A stretch of 64,000 nucleotides of DNA, taken from NCBI GenBank assembly GCA_024235035.1, contig JACKNE010000010.1, positions 1 through 64,000 on the forward strand, written 5' to 3'. Shown in pieces: positions 15,820 to 24,163 of the stretch. The notes under the pieces were generated by a model. That model made no database searches, had not been told where the DNA came from, and worked only from the letters and a program-made list of their open reading frames with translations. This stretch comes from Gammaproteobacteria bacterium (GTDB lineage: Bacteria; Pseudomonadota; Gammaproteobacteria; Competibacterales; Competibacteraceae). The translations under genes and the position numbers were made by a program. Positions within the stretch are counted from its first letter, which is position 1. Each line of letters opens with the position of its first letter.

Positions 15820-16860
15820 ATTTGCACCACCAAGGAGCTCAACACGCTCCAAAATAAACTTAGAAACCTCGGCTTCCGCGAAATGGTTGGCATCAATGTA
15901 ACCATCTATTGAGAACACACCGTCTATTTGAGCGTCATCGAATCGAACAAACATTACTCGTTCGCTTTCCTTAGCCTTGATGATATCCCTTACAGCACGC
16001 CACTCTAAACCGCACCATTCTTTCTCCGAATACTCTTTACACAAGAATACAACGACCAAATCGCAATTATTCCTATAAATATTCTGCAACATAGTATCTA
16101 AGTCAGGCCTAGCCAGCTGTGACTGATAGTCAAAATCATAGAAAATTTGGTCTTTACCTAAACTTTCTTTTAGCGAGCTAACAATATTTGAAACATAGCC
16201 ACGCTTCTCCCCCGGAAACGACAAAGCCACCTTGAAATTTAGCTCATCGACTCGACTCATCGATTTGTCTACTTTTTCTATTCTTGGACTATCTAATAAA
16301 TCCTCTAAGGCCAATAGAGAAAGCGAAAAAGGATCAGGCTCGATTCTCTCTAATTTATCTTTTCCGGGGCTGACTCTAGAAATGTGATAGAGAAGATAGC
16401 TTAGCCAAACCGCCATCGCGTTATCGTTGACAGCGGCAGCCGGTTTATAAACCCCATCTATTTCGGATTTCTGTATTTCAGAAACCACCCGACTTTTCAA
16501 AACAAACGATTCCTTTTCGTTAAACAAACTACCAGCTCGTTTCGCCATGCGACAAAAGAGAGCACAACTATCACCTTCAATCACAGCAAACGCTGACAAT
16601 TTAGCTCCCCTTAAACCCCACTGAAGATCGCTACTTTTTAAATTGTCGACAAATTTCTCAGCGCCACCTTGAGGCTCAATCTTTCCATAGTACTGCCACA
16701 GCATTATTGTATGGTTTGGAGACTTGAACTTCCTGTTATCAATTGGCTCTTCATCTGTCACATAGAATAGACTGAACGTTAAATCGTGAAATTTGTCAGC
16801 TTCGCGCTCAAAAGAACCTATCAGTCGCTTTATCTCAGATTTCTTTTCTCTAAGTGACAT
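15814..16860 (-). CDS. TIR-domain protein, candidate anti-phage NADase (cassette gene)
   Basis: A 348-residue protein. The C-terminal part from about residue 208 is a TIR domain: FKVALSFPGEKRGYVSNIV forms the first strand and loop, IFYDFDYQSQLARPDLDTML the second, and CDLVVVFLCKEYSEKEWCGLEWRAVRD carries the WCxxE motif whose glutamate is the catalytic residue of NAD-cleaving TIR domains. Residues 1-205 are an unrecognised domain that may sense infection or mediate oligomerisation. TIR proteins frequently kill infected cells by NAD depletion. Its place as the first cassette of an integrase-less array supports a defence role, though this is inference. The ATG at 16860 lies about 20 bases from a GTTAGGC box. 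Confidence 0.8.
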   Translation of the reverse strand: MSLREKKSEIKRLIGSFEREADKFHDLTFSLFYVTDEEPIDNRKFKSPNHTIMLWQYYGKIEPQGGAEKFVDNLKSSDLQWGLRGAKLSAFAVIEGDSCALFCRMAKRAGSLFNEKESFVLKSRVVSEIQKSEIDGVYKPAAAVNDNAMAVWLSYLLYHISRVSPGKDKLERIEPDPFSLSLLALEDLLDSPRIEKVDKSMSRVDELNFKVALSFPGEKRGYVSNIVSSLKESLGKDQIFYDFDYQSQLARPDLDTMLQNIYRNNCDLVVVFLCKEYSEKEWCGLEWRAVRDIIKAKESERVMFVRFDDAQIDGVFSIDGYIDANHFAEAEVSKFILERVELLGGANA

Positions 16861-16882
16861 TTATCACCTTAACCTGATGATT

Positions 16883-16980
16883 GCCTAACAAATTACTATA
16901 CGGTTTCTGTATATTTACTATAATCTGCCATCGTTGAAAATAATTATTTAATTTTTATGGTATTTCCCTGCTGTATAACA
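16883..16980 (-). other. Possible attI remnant and array boundary
   Basis: On the minus strand, a stretch containing ATGTTATACAGCAGGG precedes a GTTAGGC core at 16883-16889. The arrangement recalls integron attI sites, where a GATGTTACGCAGCAGGG-like segment lies tens of bases before the first GTTRRRY. No integrase gene follows on the plus strand; hypC starts almost immediately. The rest of the 16861-17075 gap holds nothing I recognise. Confidence 0.35.
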
Positions 16981-17075
16981 TTCATCGCAAATTCTGGCAG
17001 GGTCTCTATGGTCACTAATGATCATGCTCTGACCCGGAGTTTTTTCATCCAGATGACTCGTGGTTACTCGCTTTT

Positions 17076-17309
17076 TTAATTGAAATTCGCGCCAGCAAAT
17101 TCTTCGAACAGGCGACGGATTTCCAGCGCTTCTTCAGGCGCGATCTTTTCCACCGCCCAAGCACCTGCCTGAATGATCAAATAATCACCGGGTGTGACCG
17201 ATTCCTCGGTAAGCAGTAACAAACTGACTTCCAATTGCTCGCCACAGCGTTCCACACGCGCATGCAGGCCATTGACTTCGAGCACCTGAGCGGGGATGGC
17301 GATGCACAT
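17076..17309 (-). CDS. hypC: Hydrogenase maturation chaperone HypC/HybG
   Basis: A 77-residue chaperone. Starting at the internal ATG at 17309 gives MCIAIPAQVLEV, where the N-terminal Cys2 is essential for binding HypD and the hydrogenase large-subunit precursor; the upstream ATG at 17318 would bury it. The remaining motif GDYLIIQAGAWAVEKIAPEEALE is typical. It is the last gene of the hyb operon, 5 bases after hybD. Because it accompanies a Hyb-type enzyme it may be the dedicated HybG paralogue, with the general hypC elsewhere with hypD and hypE. Confidence 0.93.
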   Translation of the reverse strand: MCIAIPAQVLEVNGLHARVERCGEQLEVSLLLLTEESVTPGDYLIIQAGAWAVEKIAPEEALEIRRLFEEFAGANFN

Positions 17310-17314
17310 GACTT

Positions 17315-17884
17315 TCAATGGATCGTCTTAAAGGCGCTCTCTTCCCAATCCGGCAAGAGGCAGGGTGTAGGGGAAAAACGGTCATGCGCATCTTCCTCGG
17401 TAGGCGCAAGACGAGGGGTGAGAGCAAAACCAAGCCCACGCAATTCTGCAACCAGCGCCTCGACCGCTGGGTCGATGACCGCTGCGACCTCGGGCGACAG
17501 TTCAGCGCCCAATTCCATATCCGCTGGCACCACGCCGATCAAGGTGATCGCTTTCGGCGCTTCCTCCATCAGGATCAAGGTGGCTAGCACCTCCGCCAAG
17601 CCTAATTGGTGGGGCGAAAATCGGGTTTGAAACAAGGCCGGCACTTCGGCATCCGCCAATTTCACCACCGATGCGGGTGGTGCACCGGTTTGCACCGCAT
17701 CACAAATCAGCAAATGATCACAACCCGCCAAGGTATCCAAGAGATCCATGCCCACCGTGCCGCCATCCACCACCTCGATCTCCATCGGCAGCGTATAGCG
17801 TTCGGCCAGCGCCTCGATCACCCGCACCCCGACCCCCTCGTCGCGCAGCAGAATGTTACCGAGGCCCAGCACGATGATGTTCAT
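17315..17884 (-). CDS. hybD: Hydrogenase maturation endopeptidase
   Basis: A 189-residue protease of the HybD/HyaD/HupD family that removes the C-terminal peptide of the large subunit after nickel insertion. It begins MNIIVLGLGNILLRDEGVGVRVIEAL, whose glutamate helps sense nickel, and continues VDGGTVGMDLLDTLAGCDHLLICDAV with the conserved aspartate; FSPHQLGLAEVL provides the third ligand. It overlaps the hybC stop codon by 4 bases (ATGA), so the protease is made in step with its substrate. Confidence 0.95.
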   Translation of the reverse strand: MNIIVLGLGNILLRDEGVGVRVIEALAERYTLPMEIEVVDGGTVGMDLLDTLAGCDHLLICDAVQTGAPPASVVKLADAEVPALFQTRFSPHQLGLAEVLATLILMEEAPKAITLIGVVPADMELGAELSPEVAAVIDPAVEALVAELRGLGFALTPRLAPTEEDAHDRFSPTPCLLPDWEESAFKTIH

Positions 17885-19602
17885 CCGAAAGCCTTGACCT
17901 GGACGATCGGTCGCTTGCGGCTATCCACCAGGTGAATGGCGCAAGCCAGACAAGGATCGAAAGAATGCACGGTGCGCAACACTTCCAACGGCAGTTCGGC
18001 GTCCGCCACCGGATTATCCATCAGCGACGCCTCATAGGGCCCCATGGCGTCGGCATCGTCGCGTGGGCCGGCGTTCCAGGTACTCGGCACCACTGCCTGA
18101 TAATTCTTGATCTTGCCATTCTCGATCACCGTCCAGTGCGACAATACCCCGCGCGGCGCTTCGTGATAGCCGAAGCCGCGAATCTCGCCCTTGGGAAATA
18201 CCGGTCGATTGAAGGTGGTGAAATCCCCCTTGGCGATATTGTCGATCAACAATTGCCATTGATTCTGCAATGACTCCAGCAACACCGCACAACGCACCGC
18301 GCGCGCCGCAATCCGGCCAATCGTCGAATGCAATGCAGTGACTGGAATTTGCGTACCCGCCACCGTACTGGCGATTTCCAACACCCGGTTCAAATGCCGC
18401 TTGGTTGGCTCATGACCGGCGGCGACCATGGCCAGCACATTGGCCAGCGGCCCCACTTGCACCCGCTGATCGTAGAAGGTCGGCGCCTTGACCCAGGAAT
18501 ACTTGCCATCATCCTGGAAGGCGGTGTGATGTGGGTTCGTCTGACCCTCGTAGGGATGCAGCGCCCGATCGCCGCCCTGATATTGATACCAGGCGTGTTT
18601 GACGCTCTCCTTGACCCCATCGCGGAAATAGCCATCCTGATAACTGGTGATCGGTTTGAACTGGGCCAAATCGCCCTTGGGCACGAAGCCGCCCGGCAAC
18701 TCGAACTGGGTGCCCTTGGTGTCCAGCGGTAGATCGGGCACCGACAGATAATCGGTCACGCCCGCCCCATGCGTCGTCCAGTCGGCATACAAAGCGCCCA
18801 CTGCCGCCACGTCGGGAATCATCGCCTGATTGACGAACTCGCTGAGCTTGTCGATTTCGGCCTTGATGGCGAATAATCGCTCCAGGGTCAGCGTGGATTG
18901 GCTATCGGGGTTGATCGGATTCGCCACGCCGCCGACTGCCAGGTTCTGGATATGCGGAGTCTTGGAACCGAGAATCGCCACGATCCGATTGGCGATGCGC
19001 TGGTATTCCAGAGCTTGTAGGTAATGGGTCGCCGCCAGCAGATTCACTTCCGGCGGCAGCTTCATCGCCGGATGCCCCCAGTAGCCACTGGCGAAGACAC
19101 CGAGTTGTCCGGTGCCGACGAACGCCTTCAATTTCTCCTGAATTTGGCGAATTTCCGGCAGGCTGTTGCGCCGATAATCGGACAGACTGGCCCCTAGTTG
19201 CGCCGCGCCTTCGGGACTGGCCGATAGTGCGGATACGATGTCCACCCAATCCAATGCCGCCAACTGGTAGAAATGCACGATATGATCGTGAATCCCGTGG
19301 GCGGTGATGATCATGTTGCGGATGTACTGCGCGTTCAGCGGTACTTCCAAATCCAGCGCGTTCTCCACCGCTCGCACCGACACGATGGCGTGTACGGTGG
19401 TGCAGACCCCGCAGATGCGCTGCGTGAACAACCAGGCATCGCGGGGGTCGCGGTCCTTGAGGATGACCTCGATGCCGCGCCACATTTGCCCAGAGGACCA
19501 GGCGTTGGTCACTTTGCCGTTTTCCACCTCGCAATCGATGCGCAAATGACCCTCGATGCGGGTGATGGGATCAATCGTTATTCTGGCCACGCCAGCCTCC
19601 AA
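17881..19602 (-). CDS. hybC: NiFe hydrogenase large subunit
   Basis: A 573-residue catalytic subunit of a group 1 membrane-bound NiFe hydrogenase. The N-terminal nickel-binding motif is FTQRICGVCTTVHA and the C-terminal one is DPCLACAIHLVD. The 15-or-so residues after the histidine form the peptide cut by HybD. SGQMWRGIEVILKDRDPRDA near the start is standard for the family. It oxidises H2 in the periplasm and passes electrons to HybO, then HybA/HybB and quinones. The next gene hybB ends only 3 bases before its start, so they form one transcript. Presence of hybA and hybB points to a Hyb/1c-like enzyme. Confidence 0.97.
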   Translation of the reverse strand: MEAGVARITIDPITRIEGHLRIDCEVENGKVTNAWSSGQMWRGIEVILKDRDPRDAWLFTQRICGVCTTVHAIVSVRAVENALDLEVPLNAQYIRNMIITAHGIHDHIVHFYQLAALDWVDIVSALSASPEGAAQLGASLSDYRRNSLPEIRQIQEKLKAFVGTGQLGVFASGYWGHPAMKLPPEVNLLAATHYLQALEYQRIANRIVAILGSKTPHIQNLAVGGVANPINPDSQSTLTLERLFAIKAEIDKLSEFVNQAMIPDVAAVGALYADWTTHGAGVTDYLSVPDLPLDTKGTQFELPGGFVPKGDLAQFKPITSYQDGYFRDGVKESVKHAWYQYQGGDRALHPYEGQTNPHHTAFQDDGKYSWVKAPTFYDQRVQVGPLANVLAMVAAGHEPTKRHLNRVLEIASTVAGTQIPVTALHSTIGRIAARAVRCAVLLESLQNQWQLLIDNIAKGDFTTFNRPVFPKGEIRGFGYHEAPRGVLSHWTVIENGKIKNYQAVVPSTWNAGPRDDADAMGPYEASLMDNPVADAELPLEVLRTVHSFDPCLACAIHLVDSRKRPIVQVKAFG

Positions 19603-19605
19603 TGG

Positions 19606-20778
19606 TCACTGTTGGACTTTGTGGGCGCCGTGTAACACCGGCAGGGTCTTGATGAAGATGAGATACAGCATGATTTCCAGACAGACGACGCCGACCGTGA
19701 TCATCAATTCCGGCGCGGAGGGGAAATACACCCAACCGTTGCCGGGATCGATGGCGAGCAAGTAGCCGTCCAATCGGTACAGCGAACCGGCGGCTAACAA
19801 GCTGATCGTGGCTAGGAATCGTAATCGTGCATTGGCGCAACGTCGGCGTGAAACCAGGATGACGATCGGTGCGGCGAACAACGCCGTTTCGATCAAGAAC
19901 AGAAAACTGTAACGATCGCCGGCGAAAGCCAGGCCCAACTGGCCGCGCGCCAGCAGATCGCCGATTCGCACCACCAGGAATAGCGCCAGCAATCCAGCGG
20001 CGACTCGCGACAGCTTGGCCAGCAACGCCGCTTCGGAAGGCAACTTGAAGGAGCGTTGCACCAGGGTGGATTCCAGCATTACCACCCCGTAGCCCATGGC
20101 CAGCGCCGAACTCAGGAACAGCAGCGGCAGCCACGGTGTATACCAGAGCGGCGACAGCTTGGAGCCCATGATCAGCAGCACCGAGCCTAACGAGGATTGG
20201 TGCATGGTCGGCAACAACACGCCCAGGCCAATGAACACGTACATGTAGCGTCGCAGGAAAGCCTGAAACTTGTGCAGGCCGAAATGCTGCTTGAAAGCGG
20301 GAGGCATCCGTTCCAAAAACGCTGGCCAGAATTCGATCCACAACACGGTGATGTAGGCCATGACGCACAACGCCACTTCGAAAATCACCGAATTGATCTG
20401 CGCGTACCAGGGCATCAGTAGATTGAAGGCGTGCCAATAGCGGCCCAGGTCGATCATCACCGCCAAACCAGCCAGAGTGTAGCCGAACACCCCACCGAGC
20501 AGGGCAGGGCGCATCAGCGGGTGATAAACATGGCGGTTGCAGATGTAGACCAGCAACGCCAGAGCGAAGCCGCCACAACCGAATGCCGTGCCGATCACCA
20601 CGTCGAGAACCACCCAGGTGCCGATCGGATAACCGTTGCTCATGTGCGAAACATCGGCCATGCCGAACAGGAAACGGCGCAGGATGAAATAGCCGCCGAT
20701 CAGCACGAACAGACCCAAAATGGCAAAGGGTTTGGTGAGGATGGGGCCGCCGAGCGGTCGATGCATGGTTTCGCTCAT
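19606..20778 (-). CDS. hybB: Hydrogenase-2-type quinone-reducing membrane subunit
   Basis: A 390-residue polytopic NrfD/HybB-family protein with about ten transmembrane segments (for example WVVLDVVIGTAFGCGGFALALL and VLLPTMHQSSLGSVLLIMG). It anchors the hydrogenase and hands electrons from HybA to the quinone pool. It overlaps the hybA stop by 4 bases and precedes hybC by 3 bases. An overlapping 417-residue frame at 19571-20824 is a shadow. As in E. coli hydrogenase 2, the HybB protein is cofactor-free; this is family knowledge. Confidence 0.95.
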   Translation of the reverse strand: MSETMHRPLGGPILTKPFAILGLFVLIGGYFILRRFLFGMADVSHMSNGYPIGTWVVLDVVIGTAFGCGGFALALLVYICNRHVYHPLMRPALLGGVFGYTLAGLAVMIDLGRYWHAFNLLMPWYAQINSVIFEVALCVMAYITVLWIEFWPAFLERMPPAFKQHFGLHKFQAFLRRYMYVFIGLGVLLPTMHQSSLGSVLLIMGSKLSPLWYTPWLPLLFLSSALAMGYGVVMLESTLVQRSFKLPSEAALLAKLSRVAAGLLALFLVVRIGDLLARGQLGLAFAGDRYSFLFLIETALFAAPIVILVSRRRCANARLRFLATISLLAAGSLYRLDGYLLAIDPGNGWVYFPSAPELMITVGVVCLEIMLYLIFIKTLPVLHGAHKVQQ

Positions 20779-21809
20779 GATGACGCATCCTCCTCGTCGG
20801 TGCGGGTCGGATCTTCGCCGCCATAGGTCTTGGAACTGCGCCGGGCTAGGAAGACCAATCCGCCGAGCAAGGCCAATGGCGCGACCATGCCTTTATAGAG
20901 CGTGTGCTGCATCCCTTCGGAAACGGCGGCATAGGAGTGATCGGGTAATTTGGGTAGACCCAATTTCTCGTGAGGAACGCCGGTCAGATAACGCACCTGG
21001 GTGCCGCCCGCTTCCTTCTCACCATAGAGGTGTGGTTGGTAGTGGCCGATAGGCGCTTCGTGACTGGGCCGATCGCCGCCCAACTTGCCGCGCGGAAAGG
21101 TGTAGGTCTCGCCTGGTTTGGCAGCCAGCCGTTGTTCCGCCTCGGCTTGCAGATCCTCGACCAGGCCGAACAACGAAGCGCCCGTTGGACAGACATCGCA
21201 GCAGGCCGGGAGCTTGCCTTGCGCTTGTAGGTGATTGCAGAACTGACACTTGGAGATCCGGCCAAAGGGCTCATCGAACTGGTACTGCGGGACGTTGAAC
21301 GGACACCCGTAGACACAATAGCGACAACCGATGCAGGCATCGGGATTGTGGGTGACGATGCCAGTGAGCGGATGCTTCTGCATCGCACTGACCGGACAGA
21401 CCGAGATACACGAGGGATCGACGCAGTGCAGGCAATGGCGCTTGACGAACGCATAGCCATCCTGCTCGCGGTCTTTCTGGGCCATCGTGCCATCTTGGTA
21501 GACGCGAATGACGTTCAGCGTCTTGCCGGAGATATCCTGGGCGGCATCCCAAGTACCTTCATTCCACTGAGCCAGGTACTCTGGTTGTTCGGCAGGCATG
21601 CCGTTGGCTTGCTTGCAAGCGGCCATGCAGGCTTTGCAACCGACACACAGCGTCGAGTCGTACAACATACCCACGGCTTTGGGCGGCAACGTCTTCGGCT
21701 CGCGTGGGCCAAAGGCGACCGCCTCGCTGACCGGTGTGGCGACCGCAGCGGCTGTGGTCGCGATGGCGCTCGCCGCGCCGCGCAGGAACTGACGGCGGTT
21801 CGGATCCAT
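20775..21809 (-). CDS. hybA: Hydrogenase-2-type 4Fe-4S ferredoxin subunit
   Basis: A 344-residue iron-sulfur protein. The N-terminus carries a twin-arginine signal (DPNRRQFLRGAASAIA), so it is exported folded. Four cluster motifs follow: CVGCKACMAACKQANG, CLHCVDPSCISVCPVSAM, CIGCRYCVYGCPFNVP and CQFCNHLQAQ...CCDVCPTGA. A C-terminal membrane helix (APLALLGGLVFLA) tethers it to the membrane. The start at 21809 is fixed by the Tat signal and a GGGAGGAAA ribosome binding site; the longer frame to 22223 overlaps hybO and is rejected. It relays electrons from HybO to HybB. Confidence 0.95.
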   Translation of the reverse strand: MDPNRRQFLRGAASAIATTAAAVATPVSEAVAFGPREPKTLPPKAVGMLYDSTLCVGCKACMAACKQANGMPAEQPEYLAQWNEGTWDAAQDISGKTLNVIRVYQDGTMAQKDREQDGYAFVKRHCLHCVDPSCISVCPVSAMQKHPLTGIVTHNPDACIGCRYCVYGCPFNVPQYQFDEPFGRISKCQFCNHLQAQGKLPACCDVCPTGASLFGLVEDLQAEAEQRLAAKPGETYTFPRGKLGGDRPSHEAPIGHYQPHLYGEKEAGGTQVRYLTGVPHEKLGLPKLPDHSYAAVSEGMQHTLYKGMVAPLALLGGLVFLARRSSKTYGGEDPTRTDEEDASS

Positions 21810-21822
21810 ACTGTTTCCTCCC

Positions 21823-23004
21823 CTAGTGTTGCCCGGATGAAGAACTCGACGAGGTTTCCTGGCTGCTCTTTCCGGCTTCATCTTGCATGCCACGCAACGC
21901 CATCGCTCCGGCTCCGACGCCCAACCCAGCGATGCCAGCGACAATCGCCGCGGCGGCCGGCGTGACGCCTTTACCCTTGGGCGAATTGACGGCTGGGAAG
22001 GCGGTCGGCGGCGAGAAGGTCTTGACATCCGCCAGCGCGTGGAGAGGCTTGGTAAAACCGATGCCTTGCTCGGTGCAGCCGAAGCAGGGGTGGCCGATGC
22101 CGACTGGCCAGTTGCCTTCGCCAACATCGCCGAAACCGATCGCCGGGCAATTGGCGTGGGTCTCCGGTCCTTTGCAGCCGATCTTGTACAGACACCAGCC
22201 CTGCCGGTGGCCAAAATCGCCATATTCCAGTGCGAAACGCCCCGCGTCGAAATGTGGACGCCGCTCGCAGTTTTCGTGGATCAGTCGCCCGTAGGCGAAG
22301 CGTGGTCGGTTTTTCATATCCAATTCCGGCGGTTTGCCGAAGGTCAGCAAATGCAGGACGGTGGATAGGAAGTTGTAGGGATTCGGGGGACAGCCGGGGA
22401 TATTGATCACCGTCTTACCGGGCAAGACCGCTTGCACCGACTTTGCCTGGGTGGGATTGGGGTCACTGGAGGGAATGCCGCCCCAGGAGGCGCAGGAACC
22501 GATGCCGATGATTGCCGCCGCACCTTCCGCCACTTCCCGGACAGTTTCCAGAATCGGCTTGCCAGCCACCATGCAGTAGACGCCGCCATCCTTGGTTGGG
22601 ATCGAGCCGTCCACCACCAGGACATACTTGCCCCAGTTCTCCTGCATCGACTTGGCCTTGTGCGCTTCGGCCTGATGACCGGCGCCAGAGCAGAGGGCCT
22701 CGTGATAGTCGAGGGAGATCATGTCGAGAATCAAGGTTTCGAGTGTCGGATGATAGGCGCGCAGCAGCGATTCGGTGCAACCAGTGCATTCCTGCGCCGA
22801 CAGCCAGATGACGGGTGGGCGTTGAGGTGCGGTAGCGGCTTGTGCGATGCGTAGGCCCATGAATGATGACAAGCCCAGGGTCGCAGCGACTCCAGTGCAG
22901 TATTTCAGGAATTCGCGACGGGTAAGTCCGCCCAGCGCGCCCTCGTGGCTATCGGGATTCCGGACTGTGCCGGACGCCAAATCGATATCATCGACAAAAC
23001 TCAT
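21823..23004 (-). CDS. hybO: NiFe hydrogenase small subunit
   Basis: A 393-residue small subunit with a Tat signal (LTRREFLKYCTGVAATLGLSS) that co-exports the large subunit. Cluster ligands are seen in LSAQECTGCTESLLRAYHP, GSCASWGGIPSSDPNPT, IPGCPPNPYNF, IGCKGPETHANCP and HPCFGCTEQGIGF, matching three Fe-S clusters. A C-terminal hydrophobic helix (AAAIVAGIAGLGVGAGAMAL) anchors the complex. The start MSFVDDIDL at 23004 is taken because of a GGGGAG site upstream. It is the first gene of the hyb operon and lies 64 bases after an FNR-type box. Confidence 0.96.
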   Translation of the reverse strand: MSFVDDIDLASGTVRNPDSHEGALGGLTRREFLKYCTGVAATLGLSSFMGLRIAQAATAPQRPPVIWLSAQECTGCTESLLRAYHPTLETLILDMISLDYHEALCSGAGHQAEAHKAKSMQENWGKYVLVVDGSIPTKDGGVYCMVAGKPILETVREVAEGAAAIIGIGSCASWGGIPSSDPNPTQAKSVQAVLPGKTVINIPGCPPNPYNFLSTVLHLLTFGKPPELDMKNRPRFAYGRLIHENCERRPHFDAGRFALEYGDFGHRQGWCLYKIGCKGPETHANCPAIGFGDVGEGNWPVGIGHPCFGCTEQGIGFTKPLHALADVKTFSPPTAFPAVNSPKGKGVTPAAAAIVAGIAGLGVGAGAMALRGMQDEAGKSSQETSSSSSSGQH

Positions 23005-23068
23005 GATTACATGCTCCCCCCGCAAAATTCGACCACGGTAAAAAATAACGGGAGATTCAGGGAGTCAT

Positions 23069-23082
23069 TTGATGATCGTCAA
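23069..23082 (-). promoter_or_regulatory. FNR-type box upstream of hybO
   Basis: TTGAC-GATC-ATCAA on the minus strand differs by one base from TTGAT-N4-ATCAA. Its centre is about 28 bases from a TTATTT that could serve as the -10 element, close to class II activator spacing. It suggests that hydrogenase expression rises when oxygen falls. Confidence 0.7.
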
Positions 23083-23098
23083 TTTTTGGGGGGTTTTT

Positions 23099-23680
23099 TT
23101 ATGCGGTGATTCGGTTTTGCATCTTGTATGCGGAAGATCTTTGTTTTTTCGTAAGATCTTTCCAACACATCCACTGGCCTCCTGCTTCAAGCTGAACATA
23201 CTTGTCGGATTCACCGAGGCAATTGACAGAGTGAACGCGAACTAGAAGCGCAAATTCATCAGAGCCTGGTTTTGCTTGGTTGGGCTTTTTTTGGATCACC
23301 TCATGAATGGTGTCCGGGAGAATCACCACTTCATCCATTGCGTTCAGTACAAATGGTCCTTCATCGTTGATCAATATCTCCATCTTTCCTTTGAGCACGG
23401 TATATATTTCTAGTCCTGCATGATGCTTATGGCGATCTTGGCCCGAATATTCGGTGAATGTCGCTATCTCGATACCTCCTTCTGAGGTTGGCAGTATTTT
23501 TGGAGCCGACCAAATGGGAGTGTCGATAAGCTTTTCACCGAAGGCTTCCATCACTGTCGTTGCAAGGATTTTGCGGCCATTATTGTTCGCTTTTCCAAGT
23601 TTGTTATCCAGTTGCGCCATTTCGCCATCCAAGGCTACACATTCATTTCTTACAAGCACAAATGGGACGGGAAAATCCAT
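23099..23680 (-). CDS. Cupin-domain protein
   Basis: A 193-residue protein with a single cupin barrel. Metal ligands are in RHKHHAGLEIYTVLKGKMEI and the second motif around VVILPDTIHEVIQ. A C-terminal tail (GGQWMCWKDLTKKQRSS) is conserved-looking but unassigned. Gene composition is more AT-rich than the hydrogenase genes. It ends close to the hyb promoter region, and the T/G-rich run there may help to terminate it. Possible roles include a metal-dependent oxygenase or regulatory sugar-binding cupin; none can be chosen. Confidence 0.7.
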   Translation of the reverse strand: MDFPVPFVLVRNECVALDGEMAQLDNKLGKANNNGRKILATTVMEAFGEKLIDTPIWSAPKILPTSEGGIEIATFTEYSGQDRHKHHAGLEIYTVLKGKMEILINDEGPFVLNAMDEVVILPDTIHEVIQKKPNQAKPGSDEFALLVRVHSVNCLGESDKYVQLEAGGQWMCWKDLTKKQRSSAYKMQNRITA

Positions 23681-23746
23681 GTGAAGCTTCCGAATAATCG
23701 CTAAAGATCAGGGGAGAGATGCCATCGGATAGCGATTAAGATATTT

Positions 23747-24010
23747 TTATTTATACCTTATCTTTAAGATTAAGATGATGAAGCTCAATGAAAAAGTAAT
23801 TGAGTTTGCAAGAATTATAGGTATATCTCTTATCATAATTCCATAAATCAACCAAAGAAGAATGCCCAATGAAAAAATCGCATACATGCTCAAGGAAATA
23901 TCCCTAGTTTTCTTTTCTTTAATAACTTTAATCACTTGTGGTAAAAAGGATATCGTTGTGCAGCTGGCGGCAATTAAGCCAATCCAGGTGAAATTGTCAA
24001 GTGCGGGCAT
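23747..24010 (-). CDS. SemiSWEET / PQ-loop small sugar transporter
   Basis: An 87-residue protein with three transmembrane helices, the size of bacterial SemiSWEETs that dimerise to move sugars. The PQ motif is in IGLIAASCTTISFLPQVIKVIKEKKTRDIS, with LSMYAIFSLGILLWLIYGI next and a third helix after it. AT-rich. It starts next to a GTTAGA sequence and is preceded by the paired palindromic repeats at 24035-24105. This could mark a small mobile unit. The transported sugar is unknown. Confidence 0.85.
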   Translation of the reverse strand: MPALDNFTWIGLIAASCTTISFLPQVIKVIKEKKTRDISLSMYAIFSLGILLWLIYGIMIRDIPIILANSITFSLSFIILILKIRYK

Positions 24011-24034
24011 TCTAACTTCCTTTGCTTGCTATTC

Positions 24035-24105
24035 GGGATACATACCCCGAAGCTTGCTGCGAAGTATCGTCTGTTAAATACCCCGCAGCTTGCTGCAGGG
24101 TCGTT
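24035..24105. repeat. Paired palindromic repeat CAGCTTGCTG type, second locus
   Basis: Two tandem palindromes, one around ACCCCGAAGCTTGCTGCGAAGT and one as ATACCCCGCAGCTTGCTGCAGGG followed by TCGTT. They match the pair at 12177-12236 closely, including the TCGTT tail. Confidence 0.7.
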
Positions 24106-24163
24106 TATAACGGGGCATCTGAGCAAACAGCGTTGAATACTGATCACCAGCGATTGGTTCGTG

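Noticed and set aside
9380..16890. CRISPR array
   Set aside because: The palindromes differ in length and sequence and are separated by genes; no regular repeat-spacer pattern occurs here or elsewhere in the window.
16861..17075. Integron integrase remnant
   Set aside because: The 215 bases contain no tyrosine-recombinase-like coding text in any frame, so only a possible attI is noted.
19571..20824. 417-residue minus-strand frame overlapping hybB
   Set aside because: Arginine-rich, low-complexity translation with no membrane pattern; hybB in the other frame is clear.
21810..22223. N-terminal extension of hybA
   Set aside because: It overlaps hybO; the Tat signal and ribosome binding site fix the start at 21809.
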